Positions 15,988 to 24,525 of a DNA stretch of 64,000 bases are shown in pieces. The translations under genes and the position numbers were made by a program. Position 1 is the first letter of the stretch. Every line of letters starts with the position of its first letter. The stretch covers positions 6,875 through 70,874 of the forward strand of contig NZ_BAAAYN010000023.1 in assembly GCF_039536245.1 (NCBI RefSeq), written 5' to 3'. The stretch is from Cryptosporangium minutisporangium. Lineage in GTDB: Bacteria; Actinomycetota; Actinomycetes; Mycobacteriales; Cryptosporangiaceae. The notes below the pieces were generated by a model. It had not been told where the DNA came from. It saw only the letters and a program-made list of their open reading frames with translations, and did not search any database.

Positions 15988-17241
15988 ATGGCCGACACCG
16001 TGTCCTCCCCCGAGTCGCACCGGGTTCACTCCGCGCAGCGAAGTACCGGCCCCACCGGGCCGTCGATGGCGGTCCGCCGGAACGCGGCGAGCGCGGCCGG
16101 CGTGGTGCTGGTTCTCGCTGCGGCCGTCCACGGCTACTGGGCGGCGGGCGGACGCTGGCCGGGTTGGGACGAGGCATCGCTGGCGCAGCGCGTCGTCGGC
16201 GACACCGTCCACTTTCCGTCCGCCTTCGCGACCGCTTCGGTGGCGGCCCTACTGGGCGGCGCCGCCGCCCTGCTGCTGATCCGCGCACGGCTCCTCCCGC
16301 CCGTCCTGCCGACCGGCCTCCAGCGCCTCGGGCTCGTGCTCCTGGCCGGGGCGCTGGCCGCGCGCGGCGTCCTCGGAGCGATCACCTCGGCGCACGCCCT
16401 GGTCGGACGAGGCGCCGACGTGCCGTACTACCGGTTGGATCTGCTCGTCTACTCCCCGGCCTGCCTCGTCGTCGCCGCCCTCACCGTCGTCGCCCTGCGG
16501 AGCGGACGACGACACGTGGACGAGATCTCGCTGGCCCGGCTCTGGCCCCGCCGCGCGCCGGGAGCCGCCCTGCCGCCCGGCCAGCGGCTGCTCGAGGTCT
16601 TCCCGCGCTTCTCCGACGATCCGCGCCGGCCGCTGCCGCCCTTACCCGCAACGGCCGAGCTGACGATCGGCGGCGCCGTGGTGCACCCGCTCCACCTCGA
16701 CCTCTCCGCCCTGGCCGGGGCCGTCCCACGAACCCAGCTCACCGCCGACTTCCACTGCGTGACCACCTGGTCGGTGCGCGATCTCACCTGGAGCGGCTTC
16801 TCGTTCGCCGAGGTCTGGCGACAGGTGATCGTTCCGCGGTGCGAGCCGGATCCGGACAGCATCGGCGTCGTCGTCCGGGGGGCGGACGGCGTCCAGGCGA
16901 TCATCGACCTCCGTGACGCGCTGCAGCCCGACGTCCTGCTCGCCGATCAACTCGACGGAGCGCCGCTCAGCCCGGTGCACGGCGCACCGCTGCGGTTCGT
17001 CAGCCCGCAGCAGTACGGCTACAAGAACATCAAGCACGTGAGCCATCTCGAGGTCTTCGTCCGTACTCCGGAGAGCACCTTCGGCCCCAAGGAACACCCT
17101 CGCGCCCGGGTGACTCGGGAAGAGCGGCACTCCCGCCTCCCAGCCACCGCGCTGCGCTGGCCCTACCGGATCGTCGTGCCGCTGACGGCACGGCTGTCCG
17201 AACGATCTACCCGGAGCAGCACGCGACGATCGGCACGGTGA
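15988..17241 (+). CDS. DUF3995-like membrane domain fused to a molybdopterin-dependent oxidoreductase domain
   Basis: The protein has 417 residues. ATG at 15988 is 8 nt after GGAGG; an in-frame GTG at 15979 overlaps that RBS and is less likely. Residues about 25-165 hold four hydrophobic segments (GVVLVLAAAVHGYWAAGG at the start) with WDE and a pattern typical of DUF3995. Residues about 215-380 are a sulfite-oxidase-type molybdopterin domain: DFHCVTTWSVRDLTWSG contains the Mo-ligating cysteine, followed by a segment with YGYKNIKHV. The arrangement suggests a membrane-anchored Moco enzyme that could pass electrons through its own membrane part. It is controlled by the divergent TetR. The C-terminal tail is Ser/Arg-rich and probably disordered. 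Confidence 0.82.
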   Translation: MADTVSSPESHRVHSAQRSTGPTGPSMAVRRNAASAAGVVLVLAAAVHGYWAAGGRWPGWDEASLAQRVVGDTVHFPSAFATASVAALLGGAAALLLIRARLLPPVLPTGLQRLGLVLLAGALAARGVLGAITSAHALVGRGADVPYYRLDLLVYSPACLVVAALTVVALRSGRRHVDEISLARLWPRRAPGAALPPGQRLLEVFPRFSDDPRRPLPPLPATAELTIGGAVVHPLHLDLSALAGAVPRTQLTADFHCVTTWSVRDLTWSGFSFAEVWRQVIVPRCEPDPDSIGVVVRGADGVQAIIDLRDALQPDVLLADQLDGAPLSPVHGAPLRFVSPQQYGYKNIKHVSHLEVFVRTPESTFGPKEHPRARVTREERHSRLPATALRWPYRIVVPLTARLSERSTRSSTRRSAR

Positions 17242-17253
17242 CGCGAACCCGGG

Positions 17254-17326
17254 CGGCTCAGGCCGGCCGACTCAGGCGGGGCGACTCAGGCGGGGCGACT
17301 CAGGCCGGGCGACTCAGGCCGGGCCG
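17254..17326. repeat. Five-copy 14-bp tandem repeat
   Basis: The core CTCAGGC recurs at 17257, 17271, 17285, 17299 and 17313, exactly 14 bp apart, within a unit close to CTCAGGCGGGGCGA. The last copy contains the stop codon of the LysR gene, and the array fills the gap between two convergent genes. It looks like slippage expansion of an intergenic element. Confidence 0.85.
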
Positions 17327-18258
17327 GTGACCGCCGAACCGCGACGGCGGCGCGAGAGCAGCATCTCCCGGGCGAGCCGGGCGATCTCCCGCGTCGCCGG
17401 TGACAGCACGGTCGACTCCCGCTGGATCAGCGCGATCGTGTCGTAGAGCGGCTCGGCGAACGGCACGGTTCCGACGCCGGCCGGGAAACTGATGCCCTGG
17501 GACACCGCCCGGCACACGAACGTATCGCCGACGCCGCGCGCGACGAGCCCCAGCGCGGCCTCGACGTGCTCCACCTCGATCCGGGCCTCCAGCTTCACCC
17601 CGGCCAGCTGAGCGCGGTCGGAGAGCTGGCGGCGGGTCGGGTCCTTCCAGCCGTAGTGCGCGTCGTAGAGGATCAGCTTGGCCTCGGCCAGCTGCCGGGT
17701 GGTGATCGGTTCGGTCAGGTGGGTGGGATCGGCGCTGGCGTACACCACCTCGTCGCGCAGGAGCGGCCGGACGGTGAGGCCCTCGTCGTCGATCGGCAGC
17801 ACGACCAGGCCCGCTTCCAGATCGCCGGCGGCGACGGACGCGGCGACCTCGACCGAGTTCTGTCCGACCAGTCGCACCCGGACGTTCGGGTACGCGTCAT
17901 GGAACTGCTCGACGAGGTTCCGCAGCAGGTAGTAGTCCGCGTTGCGCAGGACGCCGAACGTGGCCACCCCACCGCCGAGCGAGCGTAAGGAGCGCAGCGC
18001 CTGCTGTCCGCTCTCGGCCGCCGCGACCGCCTGCTCGGCGTAGGGCAGCAGCTCCTCACCGGCCGTGGCCAGGATCAGTCGCCGCGGCCCACGAGTGAAC
18101 AGCGGCAGCCCCTGTTCCTCTTCCAGCCGACGGATCAGCTCGGACACCGAAGCCTGTGACATCTGCAGCGAGGTGGCTGCCGCGGTGAACGAACCGGTAC
18201 GGACTGCCGCAAGAAAGGCGCGCAACTGGTTGAGCGTCACGACCGCGAGGCTAGCCAT
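17314..18258 (-). CDS. LysR-family regulator, probably of the divergent 18-27 kb operon
   Basis: The protein has about 314 residues. I start it at ATG 18258, 8 codons inside the open frame, because the LysR fold begins at VTLNQLRAFLAAVRTGSFT; GTG codons at 18243 and 18240 are alternatives. The HTH is at about 20-45 (AAATSLQMSQASVSELIRRL). The C-terminal co-inducer domain runs from about 95 to 300. It is divergent from the first HisD-like gene, with roughly 70 bp between starts, the standard LysR layout, so I infer control of the nine-gene catabolic operon. The C-terminal residues run into the 14-bp tandem repeat. Confidence 0.87.
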   Translation of the reverse strand: MASLAVVTLNQLRAFLAAVRTGSFTAAATSLQMSQASVSELIRRLEEEQGLPLFTRGPRRLILATAGEELLPYAEQAVAAAESGQQALRSLRSLGGGVATFGVLRNADYYLLRNLVEQFHDAYPNVRVRLVGQNSVEVAASVAAGDLEAGLVVLPIDDEGLTVRPLLRDEVVYASADPTHLTEPITTRQLAEAKLILYDAHYGWKDPTRRQLSDRAQLAGVKLEARIEVEHVEAALGLVARGVGDTFVCRAVSQGISFPAGVGTVPFAEPLYDTIALIQRESTVLSPATREIARLAREMLLSRRRRGSAVTGPA

Positions 18259-18331
18259 AGGGAAACACGAAGGGAAGTACAAGAAACATCAGGCTAGACC
18301 TGCGGCCTGACCGCTCTTACGCTCCCCGTTC

Positions 18332-19645
18332 ATGCAGCTGAATCCCTCTCGCATCGCCCATCTGGCCGGTGCGTACAAGGTCCTCAAGGCGCCCGCCGTC
18401 GATGGCCCCGAAGCGCAGCGCGACCCCGCGGTCATCGCCCGGGTCAGCGAGATGCTCTCGACGATCGAGCGCGGCGGCATGGACGCGGTGCTGCGTTACG
18501 CCCGAGAACTGGACAAGTGGGACAGTCAGGACGTCGAGATCGACCCGGCCGCACCCGCCGGTGACGCGCTCACCCCGGAGCTGCGCGCGGCGCTCGAACT
18601 GGGTCAGCAGCGCACCGCGGCGTTCGCCGCGCTCCAGCGCGAGAAGCTCGTCGACTTCGAGGCCGAGTTGGTGCCGGGGCTGACCGTCGGGCACCGGTAC
18701 ATCCCGATCGCTCGCGTCGGCGCGTACCTGCCTGCCGGGCGGTTCCCGCTGCTCGCCAGCGCGTTCATGACCGTCAACGTGGCCAAAGTGGCCGGCGTCC
18801 CGACAGTGGTCGCCTGCACGCCGCCGCAGCCGGACGGCAAGCCCAACCCCGCCGTTCTGTACGCGGCGCAGATCTCGAAGGCCGACCGGATCTTCTGCCT
18901 CGGCGGCGTCCAGGCGCTGGCCGCGATGGCGTTCGGACTGCTCGGTGAGCTCCCCGTCGACATGCTCGTCGGCGCCGGTAACGCCTACGTCGCCGAAGCG
19001 AAGCGCCAACTCTTCGGCCGGGTTGCGATCGACCTGCTGGCCGGACCGTCCGAGGTCGCCGTGATCGCCGACGAGACAGCGGACCCCGAGCTCGTCGCCG
19101 CCGACCTGCTCGGCCAGGCCGAGCACGGCCCGGACAGCCCAGCCGCGCTCGTCACGACGTCGGAGGAGCTGGCCATCGCGGTCCTCACCGAGGTCGAGCG
19201 TCAGCTGGAGACCCTGGCCACCAACGGCATCGCCGGTCCGGCCTGGCACAACCACGGCAGCGTGGTCTGGGCCCAAGACCGGGCGACCGCGGTCGCGCTG
19301 ATGGACGAGTTCGCGCCCGAGCACCTCGAGGTGCAGACCGCGGACGACGAGTGGTACTGGCGGGAGCTGACCAACTACGGCTCCCTCTTCCTGGGACGCG
19401 CGTCCACGGTGGCCTACTCCGACAAAGGAATGGCGGGCACGAACCACGTCTTACCGACCGCAGGCGGCGCCCGGCACAGCGCCGGACTCTCGGTCTCCCG
19501 GTTCCTGAAGCCGCTCACGTTCCAGCGGGTGGCGTCGGCGGCGACGGCCGACCTGGCGGTCGCGGTCGACGAGATGTCGGCCTACGAAGGCATGGCGGCC
19601 CACCGGGCGACGGCGACCCTCCGCCTCGACCGCTGGTCGGCCTGA
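18332..19645 (+). CDS. Histidinol dehydrogenase-family alcohol dehydrogenase 1 (HpsN-like)
   Basis: The protein has 437 residues, family length. It carries HisD-family landmarks: RVGAYLPAG, GGVQALAAMAFG, GNAYVAEAKRQLFG, AGPSEVAVIAD, the zinc-binding region in GQAEHGPDSP, the catalytic Glu-His in FAPEHLEVQ, GTNHVLPT, and a C-terminal AAHRATATL. Context is wrong for histidine synthesis: no other his gene is nearby and a paralogue lies in the same operon. HisD homologues such as HpsN oxidise other primary alcohols to acids in two NAD-dependent steps (HpsN acts on 2,3-dihydroxypropane sulfonate). I infer a four-electron alcohol oxidation of an unknown substrate. It is the first gene of the operon. 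No clear RBS precedes ATG 18332. Confidence 0.85.
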   Translation: MQLNPSRIAHLAGAYKVLKAPAVDGPEAQRDPAVIARVSEMLSTIERGGMDAVLRYARELDKWDSQDVEIDPAAPAGDALTPELRAALELGQQRTAAFAALQREKLVDFEAELVPGLTVGHRYIPIARVGAYLPAGRFPLLASAFMTVNVAKVAGVPTVVACTPPQPDGKPNPAVLYAAQISKADRIFCLGGVQALAAMAFGLLGELPVDMLVGAGNAYVAEAKRQLFGRVAIDLLAGPSEVAVIADETADPELVAADLLGQAEHGPDSPAALVTTSEELAIAVLTEVERQLETLATNGIAGPAWHNHGSVVWAQDRATAVALMDEFAPEHLEVQTADDEWYWRELTNYGSLFLGRASTVAYSDKGMAGTNHVLPTAGGARHSAGLSVSRFLKPLTFQRVASAATADLAVAVDEMSAYEGMAAHRATATLRLDRWSA

Positions 19646-19694
19646 CCGCGCAGTAGCTCCCCCTCCACTGCACGAGGTCAGGAAGGACGAACTG

Positions 19695-20450
19695 ATGACC
19701 GTCTTGTTCGAGGCCCGCGGCATCACGAAACGGTACGGACATGTTCAGGCCCTCTCCGGTGCCGATTTCCAGGTCGACGCCGGCGAGGTGGTCGCGCTGA
19801 TCGGCGACAACGGCGCCGGGAAGAGCACGCTGGTGAAGTGCCTCTCCGGGGTGCAGAGCCCGGACGAGGGCGAGATCCTGCTCCGCGGCGAGCGGGTGAC
19901 GCTGCAGTCGCCGCTGCACGCTCGCAACCTGGGGATCGAGACCGTCTACCAGGACCTGGCGCTGGCGCCCGAGCTCGGCCCGGCGGAGAACGCCTACATC
20001 GGCCGCGAGCTGCTCAAGCCCGGCCTGCTCGGCAAGCTGGGGGTGCTCGACCGGAAGACGATGCGCACCAAGGCCGCGGAGGCGTTCCGGTCGCTCGGCA
20101 CCGACGTCAAGGATCTCGACGCACCGGTGGCCGCGCTCTCCGGCGGTCAGCGCCAGAGCGTCGCGATCTGCCGGGCGGTGATGTGGGCGAAAGGCATCAT
20201 CTTCATGGACGAGCCCACCGCGGCCCTCGGCGTCCGGCAGACCCGGAACGTCCTGAAGCTGGTCCGCACGGTCGCCGACTCCGGCGTCGCCGTCGTGCTG
20301 ATCAGCCACAACATGACCGAGGTCCTCGAGGTCGCCGACCGGATCGAGGTGCTGCGCCTCGGCAAGCGGGTGGCGCAGCTGCAGGCCTCCGACTGTGACG
20401 TCGAACAGCTGGTGGGCGCCATGACCGGCGCCCTGGACGGGGTGGCGTGA
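19695..20450 (+). CDS. ABC importer ATP-binding subunit (single-domain, ribose/fructose type)
   Basis: The protein has 251 residues with one ABC module. Walker A is GDNGAGKST, the signature LSGGQRQS, Walker B IIFMDEPTAAL and the switch histidine SHNM. A single module instead of the tandem RbsA type is typical of FrcA-like carbohydrate importers. RBS GGAAGGA precedes ATG 19695. The next gene starts on its stop codon (TGATG). With the permease and lipoprotein that follow, it completes an importer embedded in the catabolic operon. Confidence 0.9.
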   Translation: MTVLFEARGITKRYGHVQALSGADFQVDAGEVVALIGDNGAGKSTLVKCLSGVQSPDEGEILLRGERVTLQSPLHARNLGIETVYQDLALAPELGPAENAYIGRELLKPGLLGKLGVLDRKTMRTKAAEAFRSLGTDVKDLDAPVAALSGGQRQSVAICRAVMWAKGIIFMDEPTAALGVRQTRNVLKLVRTVADSGVAVVLISHNMTEVLEVADRIEVLRLGKRVAQLQASDCDVEQLVGAMTGALDGVA

Positions 20451-21484
20451 TGAGCGTGGACACACAAACGACGGCCGCACCGCTGGACGCCGTGGGCCAG
20501 AACGTCTCGCCGCGCAAGCGGGCGCTCACCAGGCTGCTGTCCGCGACACCGTTCTACCTGGCCGGCGTCCTGGTGCTGATGGCGATCGTCTTCTCCAGCC
20601 TGCGGCCGGACGCGTTCCCCACGGTCGCCAACGGCCGCAACATCCTCACCGATGTCAGCATCCTGCTGGTGATGGCGGTCGGTATGACGTACGTGATGGT
20701 CGCGGGCGGCTTCGACCTCTCGATCGGGTCCATCCTGGTGTTCTCCGGCGTGATGGCCGCGAAAACGATGGGCGCGGTCGGCGGCGAGGGCTGGTTGCCG
20801 GTGTTCGCCGGGCTGGGCGTCGCGTTGATCAGCGGCATCGCCTGGGGCCTGTTCAACGGGTTCTGCATCACCCGGCTGCGGGTTCCCGCGCTGATCACGA
20901 CGCTCGGCACGATGGGCGCCGCCCTCGGTATCGCCCGGCTGATCACCGACGGAAACGACGTCCGGACCGTTCCGCTGTCGCTGATCAAACTCTCGGTCGA
21001 CCAGTGGCTCGGCTTGCCTGCCCTGGTCTGGATCTCCGCGGCGATCGCGGTGGTCGGTGGCCTCCACCTCGCCAACACCCGCTTCGGCCGGCACACCTAC
21101 ATCGTCGGGTCGAACGCCGAAGCCGCCCGCCGGGCCGGCATCAACGTCGACCGGCACCTGCTCAAGCTCTACGCGCTCTCCGGCCTGCTGGCCGGCGCCG
21201 CCGGAATGATGTCGCTGACCCGGTTCGCCACCACGACGATCGCCGGCCACACCCAGGACGCACTGCAGGTGATCACCGGGGTGGTGCTCGGCGGGACCAG
21301 CCTGTTCGGCGGTGTCGGAACCATCGTCGGCACGACCGTCGGCATGTTCATCTCCGCCGTGCTCAACAACGGCCTGATCGTCATCGACGTGAAGCCGTTC
21401 TGGCAGGAGGTGGCGATCGGTTTCATCCTGATCGTCGCCGTGTTCATCGACCAGCGTCGCCGCAGCCGCCGCGACCGCGGCTGA
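20450..21484 (+). CDS. ABC importer permease (RbsC/FrcC type)
   Basis: The protein has 344 residues with 8-10 hydrophobic segments. Typical BPD_transp_2 motifs are GMTYVMVAGGFDLSIGSIL near residue 80, CITRLRVPALITTLGTMG, and NAEAARRAGINV with DRHLLKLYALSG. The start ATG 20450 overlaps the preceding stop by one base (TGATG); GTG at 20447 is an alternative. It forms the membrane channel with a homodimer expected. The N-terminal about 40 residues are cytoplasmic and lack a signal peptide. Confidence 0.9.
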   Translation: MSVDTQTTAAPLDAVGQNVSPRKRALTRLLSATPFYLAGVLVLMAIVFSSLRPDAFPTVANGRNILTDVSILLVMAVGMTYVMVAGGFDLSIGSILVFSGVMAAKTMGAVGGEGWLPVFAGLGVALISGIAWGLFNGFCITRLRVPALITTLGTMGAALGIARLITDGNDVRTVPLSLIKLSVDQWLGLPALVWISAAIAVVGGLHLANTRFGRHTYIVGSNAEAARRAGINVDRHLLKLYALSGLLAGAAGMMSLTRFATTTIAGHTQDALQVITGVVLGGTSLFGGVGTIVGTTVGMFISAVLNNGLIVIDVKPFWQEVAIGFILIVAVFIDQRRRSRRDRG

Positions 21485-21526
21485 GTTCCATCAAACCCCC
21501 ACGCACGATCTGAAAGAGGAACGTCG

Positions 21527-22489
21527 ATGCGCAAGGTATTCGTGCTGGCCGCTGTCTTACCACTACTGCTCACCGCATGTGGCGGCTCGGATGACGGAGG
21601 GTCGTCAGGCACCAAGAAGGTCGTCTACATCCAGGGAATGTCCGGCATTCCGTTCTACCAAACGGTCGCGTGTGGAGCGACCGAGCAGGCCAAGAAGGAC
21701 GGCATCGAGTTCTCCTACCAGGGCGCCTCGGAATGGGACGTCGCCAAGCAGACCCAGATCGTCAACGCCGTGGTCGCCGGGAAGCCCGACGCGATCATGA
21801 TCTCGGTGACCGACACCAAGGCGATGATCGGTCCGCTGGCCAGAGCGAAGGCGGCCGGTATCCCGATCATCGGGATCGACGACAACGTCCAGGACGACAG
21901 CATCATGGACACGTTCATCCAGTCCGACAGCATCGAGGGCGGCAAGCTCGCCGGCCGGAAGATGGGCGAGCTGCTCAAGGGCACCGGCGAGGTGATGGCG
22001 CTGAACAACACGCCGGGCACCCCGATCGGCGACGCCCGGGTCGAGGGCTTCAAGCAGGGCATCGCGGAGTTCCCCGGCATCAAGTTCCTCGGTGTCCAGT
22101 ACACCCAGAACGCCACCGCCAAGGCCGCGAACATCGCGTCGACCACCGCCGGGTCGAACAAGAAGCTGTCCGGCATCTTCGGTGTCACCACGAACAACAC
22201 CGAGGGCGCCGTCACCGGCATCCGCGAGGCGGGCAAGACCGGTCAGATCAAGGTCATCGGGTACGACACGTCCGACCCGATCGTCGAGGCCCTGAAGAAC
22301 GGTGGCGCCGACGCCCTCGTCGTCCAGTACCCGTTCGGCGAGGGTAAGCAGGGCATCGTGTCCGCCCAGAAGATCTGGAAGGGCGAGTCGGTGCCGAAGA
22401 AGCAGACGTCGCCGTTCGTGGTGGCGACCAAGGAGAACCTCAACACGCCCGAGGTGCAGGAGTACATCTACAAGATGACCTGCTCGTGA
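21527..22489 (+). CDS. ABC importer substrate-binding lipoprotein (periplasmic binding protein type 1)
   Basis: The protein has 320 residues. A lipoprotein signal peptide ends in LLTAC, with the lipidated Cys about residue 18, followed by a Gly/Asp/Ser linker. The mature part is a type-1 sugar-binding fold: GKPDAIMISVTDTKAMIG, a segment with IPIIGIDDNV, GEVMALNNTPGTPIG, and YDTSDPIVEALKNG. The family binds pentoses, hexoses, polyols and related molecules. RBS GAAAGAGGAA precedes ATG 21527. A stable hairpin follows the stop, which would favour higher levels of this binding protein over the downstream enzymes. Confidence 0.9.
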   Translation: MRKVFVLAAVLPLLLTACGGSDDGGSSGTKKVVYIQGMSGIPFYQTVACGATEQAKKDGIEFSYQGASEWDVAKQTQIVNAVVAGKPDAIMISVTDTKAMIGPLARAKAAGIPIIGIDDNVQDDSIMDTFIQSDSIEGGKLAGRKMGELLKGTGEVMALNNTPGTPIGDARVEGFKQGIAEFPGIKFLGVQYTQNATAKAANIASTTAGSNKKLSGIFGVTTNNTEGAVTGIREAGKTGQIKVIGYDTSDPIVEALKNGGADALVVQYPFGEGKQGIVSAQKIWKGESVPKKQTSPFVVATKENLNTPEVQEYIYKMTCS

Positions 22490-22502
22490 CCCAGGACGCA
22501 CC

Positions 22503-22530
22503 GGAGGGGGCGCCTGGCGGCGCCTCCTCC
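22503..22530 (+). terminator. Intercistronic 12-bp hairpin (attenuator or mRNA-stabilising stem)
   Basis: Positions 22503-22514 pair with 22519-22530 over 12 bp with one G-U pair and a 4-nt loop TGGC. It sits 13 nt after the stop of the binding-protein gene and just before the RBS GGGAGGG of the next gene. No T-run follows, so partial termination or 3'-end protection is more likely than full termination. Confidence 0.7.
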
Positions 22531-22548
22531 GCCCCGGGAGGGAATGCA

Positions 22549-23700
22549 GTGGCAGAAACCGTTCTCATCGGCCAGCACATCGGGGACGGACCCTCGATCC
22601 GCACGATGCCGCGCGACTACTCGATCGCGGTCCGCCCGGCGACCGGCACCGACACCGCGCGGGCCGCCGCCGAGCGCGGCGACCGCCGGCAGTCGATGCG
22701 CGGCTTCGAGGACACGTACGTCGACATCATCGACTACATCGTCCGGATCACCCACCGCATCTGGGAAGACCAGGACGTCGGCTACATCTACGACACGTAC
22801 GCGCCGGGCTGCTTCGTCCACGACGACCACGGGCCGCACTACGGGGTCGAGCGGGTCGTGTCCGGCACGATGCAGAGCATCCACGCCTTTCCCGACACGC
22901 GGTCCTACGCCGACGACGTGATCTGGGCCGGGGACGACGTCCAGGGCTTCGTCACGTCGCACCGGTACATCACCACCGGGCACCACCTGGGCCCGTGGGA
23001 GCACGGCCCGGCCACCGGCCGCCGGGTGAACATGTGGGGCATCGCCAACTGCGTGATCCGTGAAAACGAGATCTTCGAGGAGTGGGTGCTCTACAACATG
23101 TGCTCGAAGCTGGCGCAGCTCGGCATCGACGTCGCCGACGCAGCTCGCCGGTACGGCAACGAGGTCGCCGCCTCTCCGGCTGCGGAGCGCTACCTCGCCG
23201 AGGTCGACCGCCTCTCCGGCGGACGCAAGCCGGAGTACTACCCGTCCCACGACGCCCCGGAGTTCGACCCCGAGCACTTCGCCCGTGCGCTCTTCCACAA
23301 CGTCTACAACCGCCGTGACCTCAGCGCGTTCGAGCGGTCCTACAGCAGCACGGTGCGCTGGAAGGGCACGTCGAACCGCGTCGGCTACGGCCGCGCCGAC
23401 GTCAAGGGCATGGCCCGCAGCCTGATGGCGACCTTTCCCGACCTCGGCATGAAGGTCGACGAGGTGTACTGGATGGGCAACGACGCGGACGGCTACCGGA
23501 TCGTCGTCCGTTGGACCGCGTCCGGCACCCACCGCGGCCACGGCCTGTACGGCGCGCCCACCGGTCGCCGCGTCCACCTCTGGGGCATCTCCCAGCTCTA
23601 CGTGACCGACGGGCAGGTCACGGAGGAGTGGAACCTGTTCAACGAGTTCGACGTGATGGCGCAGATCCTGAGCGACGCACCGTTGCCGATGGTCCCGTGA
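22549..23700 (+). CDS. Protein with two SnoaL/NTF2-like domains
   Basis: The protein has 383 residues. I start it at GTG 22549, 6-7 nt after GGGAGGG; the GTG at 22486 overlaps the upstream stop but would translate the hairpin into low-complexity sequence. Two NTF2-like barrels are visible, about residues 50-185 and 235-370, each with the pattern of an N-terminal helix pair (IVRITHRIWEDQDVGYIYD; ARALFHNVYNRRDLSAFE), then HG/GxGRRV and WGI...EEW. The repeated motifs GRRVNMWGI..EEW and GRRVHLWGI..EEW confirm duplication. The fold includes cyclases, isomerases and hydrolases acting on small ligands. The specific reaction is unknown. It overlaps the next gene by 4 bp. Confidence 0.83.
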   Translation: MAETVLIGQHIGDGPSIRTMPRDYSIAVRPATGTDTARAAAERGDRRQSMRGFEDTYVDIIDYIVRITHRIWEDQDVGYIYDTYAPGCFVHDDHGPHYGVERVVSGTMQSIHAFPDTRSYADDVIWAGDDVQGFVTSHRYITTGHHLGPWEHGPATGRRVNMWGIANCVIRENEIFEEWVLYNMCSKLAQLGIDVADAARRYGNEVAASPAAERYLAEVDRLSGGRKPEYYPSHDAPEFDPEHFARALFHNVYNRRDLSAFERSYSSTVRWKGTSNRVGYGRADVKGMARSLMATFPDLGMKVDEVYWMGNDADGYRIVVRWTASGTHRGHGLYGAPTGRRVHLWGISQLYVTDGQVTEEWNLFNEFDVMAQILSDAPLPMVP

Positions 23701-24503
23701 TCCGAGTGGTGTGCGCGCAGGTCGCCCCGGAGATCGGGGACCTGCGGCACAACGCCGCGATGTCCGCGGCGGCGGTGTCGTCGGCCGCCGCGGACGGTGC
23801 CGACCTGATCGTGCTCCCCGAGCTGGTCACCTCGGGGTACCTGTTCTCGTCCACCGATGAGGCGCGAGCAGCCGCGCTGGACCCCGGTTCCCCGCTCTTG
23901 GCGGCCTGGGGCCGCGCCGCGGGTGACGCGGTCGTCGTGGGCGGCTTCTGCGAAGCCGGCGAGGACTCCGCCGTCTACAACAGCGCCGCGGTCGTCGACC
24001 GCTCCGGGGTGCTGGCCGTCTACCGCAAAACCCACCTGTGGGACGCGGAGCGCACGGTGTTCTCGCCCGGGACCGCCGCTCCCCCGGTCCTCGACACGCG
24101 GGCCGGCCGGATCGGCGTCCTGATCTGCTACGACATGGAGTTCCCGGAGATGACCCGGGGTCTCGCGCTGGCCGGAGCGGACCTCCTCGCAGTGCCGACC
24201 AACTGGCCGCTGGTGCCCCGGCCGTCCGGCGAGCGTCCGCCCGAGGTCGTCACCGCGATGGCCGCAGCCCGGGCGAACCGGGTCTACCTCGCCTGCTGCG
24301 ACCGGACCGGCACCGAGCGCGGCCAGGCCTGGACCGAGGGCACCGCGATCGTCGACCCGGACGGCTGGGTGGTGGCTTCCGCCGGCCCCGGCGTCGCGTC
24401 CGCCTTGGCCTCGTGCGACTTGGGCGCCGCGCGCCGGAAGACGATCTCGGCGGTCAACCACGTCCTGGCGGACCGGCGCACCGACGTCTACGACCAGTTC
24501 TGA
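23697..24503 (+). CDS. Nitrilase-superfamily carbon-nitrogen hydrolase
   Basis: The protein has 268 residues. GTG 23697 overlaps the upstream stop (GTGA). The catalytic triad is readable: Glu in VLPELVTSG, Lys in YRKTHLW and Cys in LICYDMEFPE. The family hydrolyses amides, carbamoyl groups or nitriles, releasing ammonia. Its length and FDTR-like ring motif region (DTRAGRIGVLICYD) place it with the aliphatic amidase/carbamoylase type branch rather than true nitrilases. Its presence in the operon says that a pathway intermediate contains a C-N bond. Confidence 0.88.
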   Translation: MIRVVCAQVAPEIGDLRHNAAMSAAAVSSAAADGADLIVLPELVTSGYLFSSTDEARAAALDPGSPLLAAWGRAAGDAVVVGGFCEAGEDSAVYNSAAVVDRSGVLAVYRKTHLWDAERTVFSPGTAAPPVLDTRAGRIGVLICYDMEFPEMTRGLALAGADLLAVPTNWPLVPRPSGERPPEVVTAMAAARANRVYLACCDRTGTERGQAWTEGTAIVDPDGWVVASAGPGVASALASCDLGAARRKTISAVNHVLADRRTDVYDQF

Positions 24504-24525
24504 TCCTCTCCCTGGGAGATTTCGC

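Noticed and set aside
17254-17326. Possible CRISPR array
   Set aside because: The 14-bp units are directly adjacent with no unique spacers, so it is a simple tandem repeat.
18332-19645. True histidinol dehydrogenase of histidine biosynthesis
   Set aside because: A paralogue and an importer share the operon, and no other his gene is present; the HpsN-like reading fits better.
22486-22548. GTG 22486 as start of the SnoaL gene
   Set aside because: It overlaps the upstream stop, but the first 21 codons would be the hairpin read as Ala/Gly/Pro low complexity; GTG 22549 has a good RBS.
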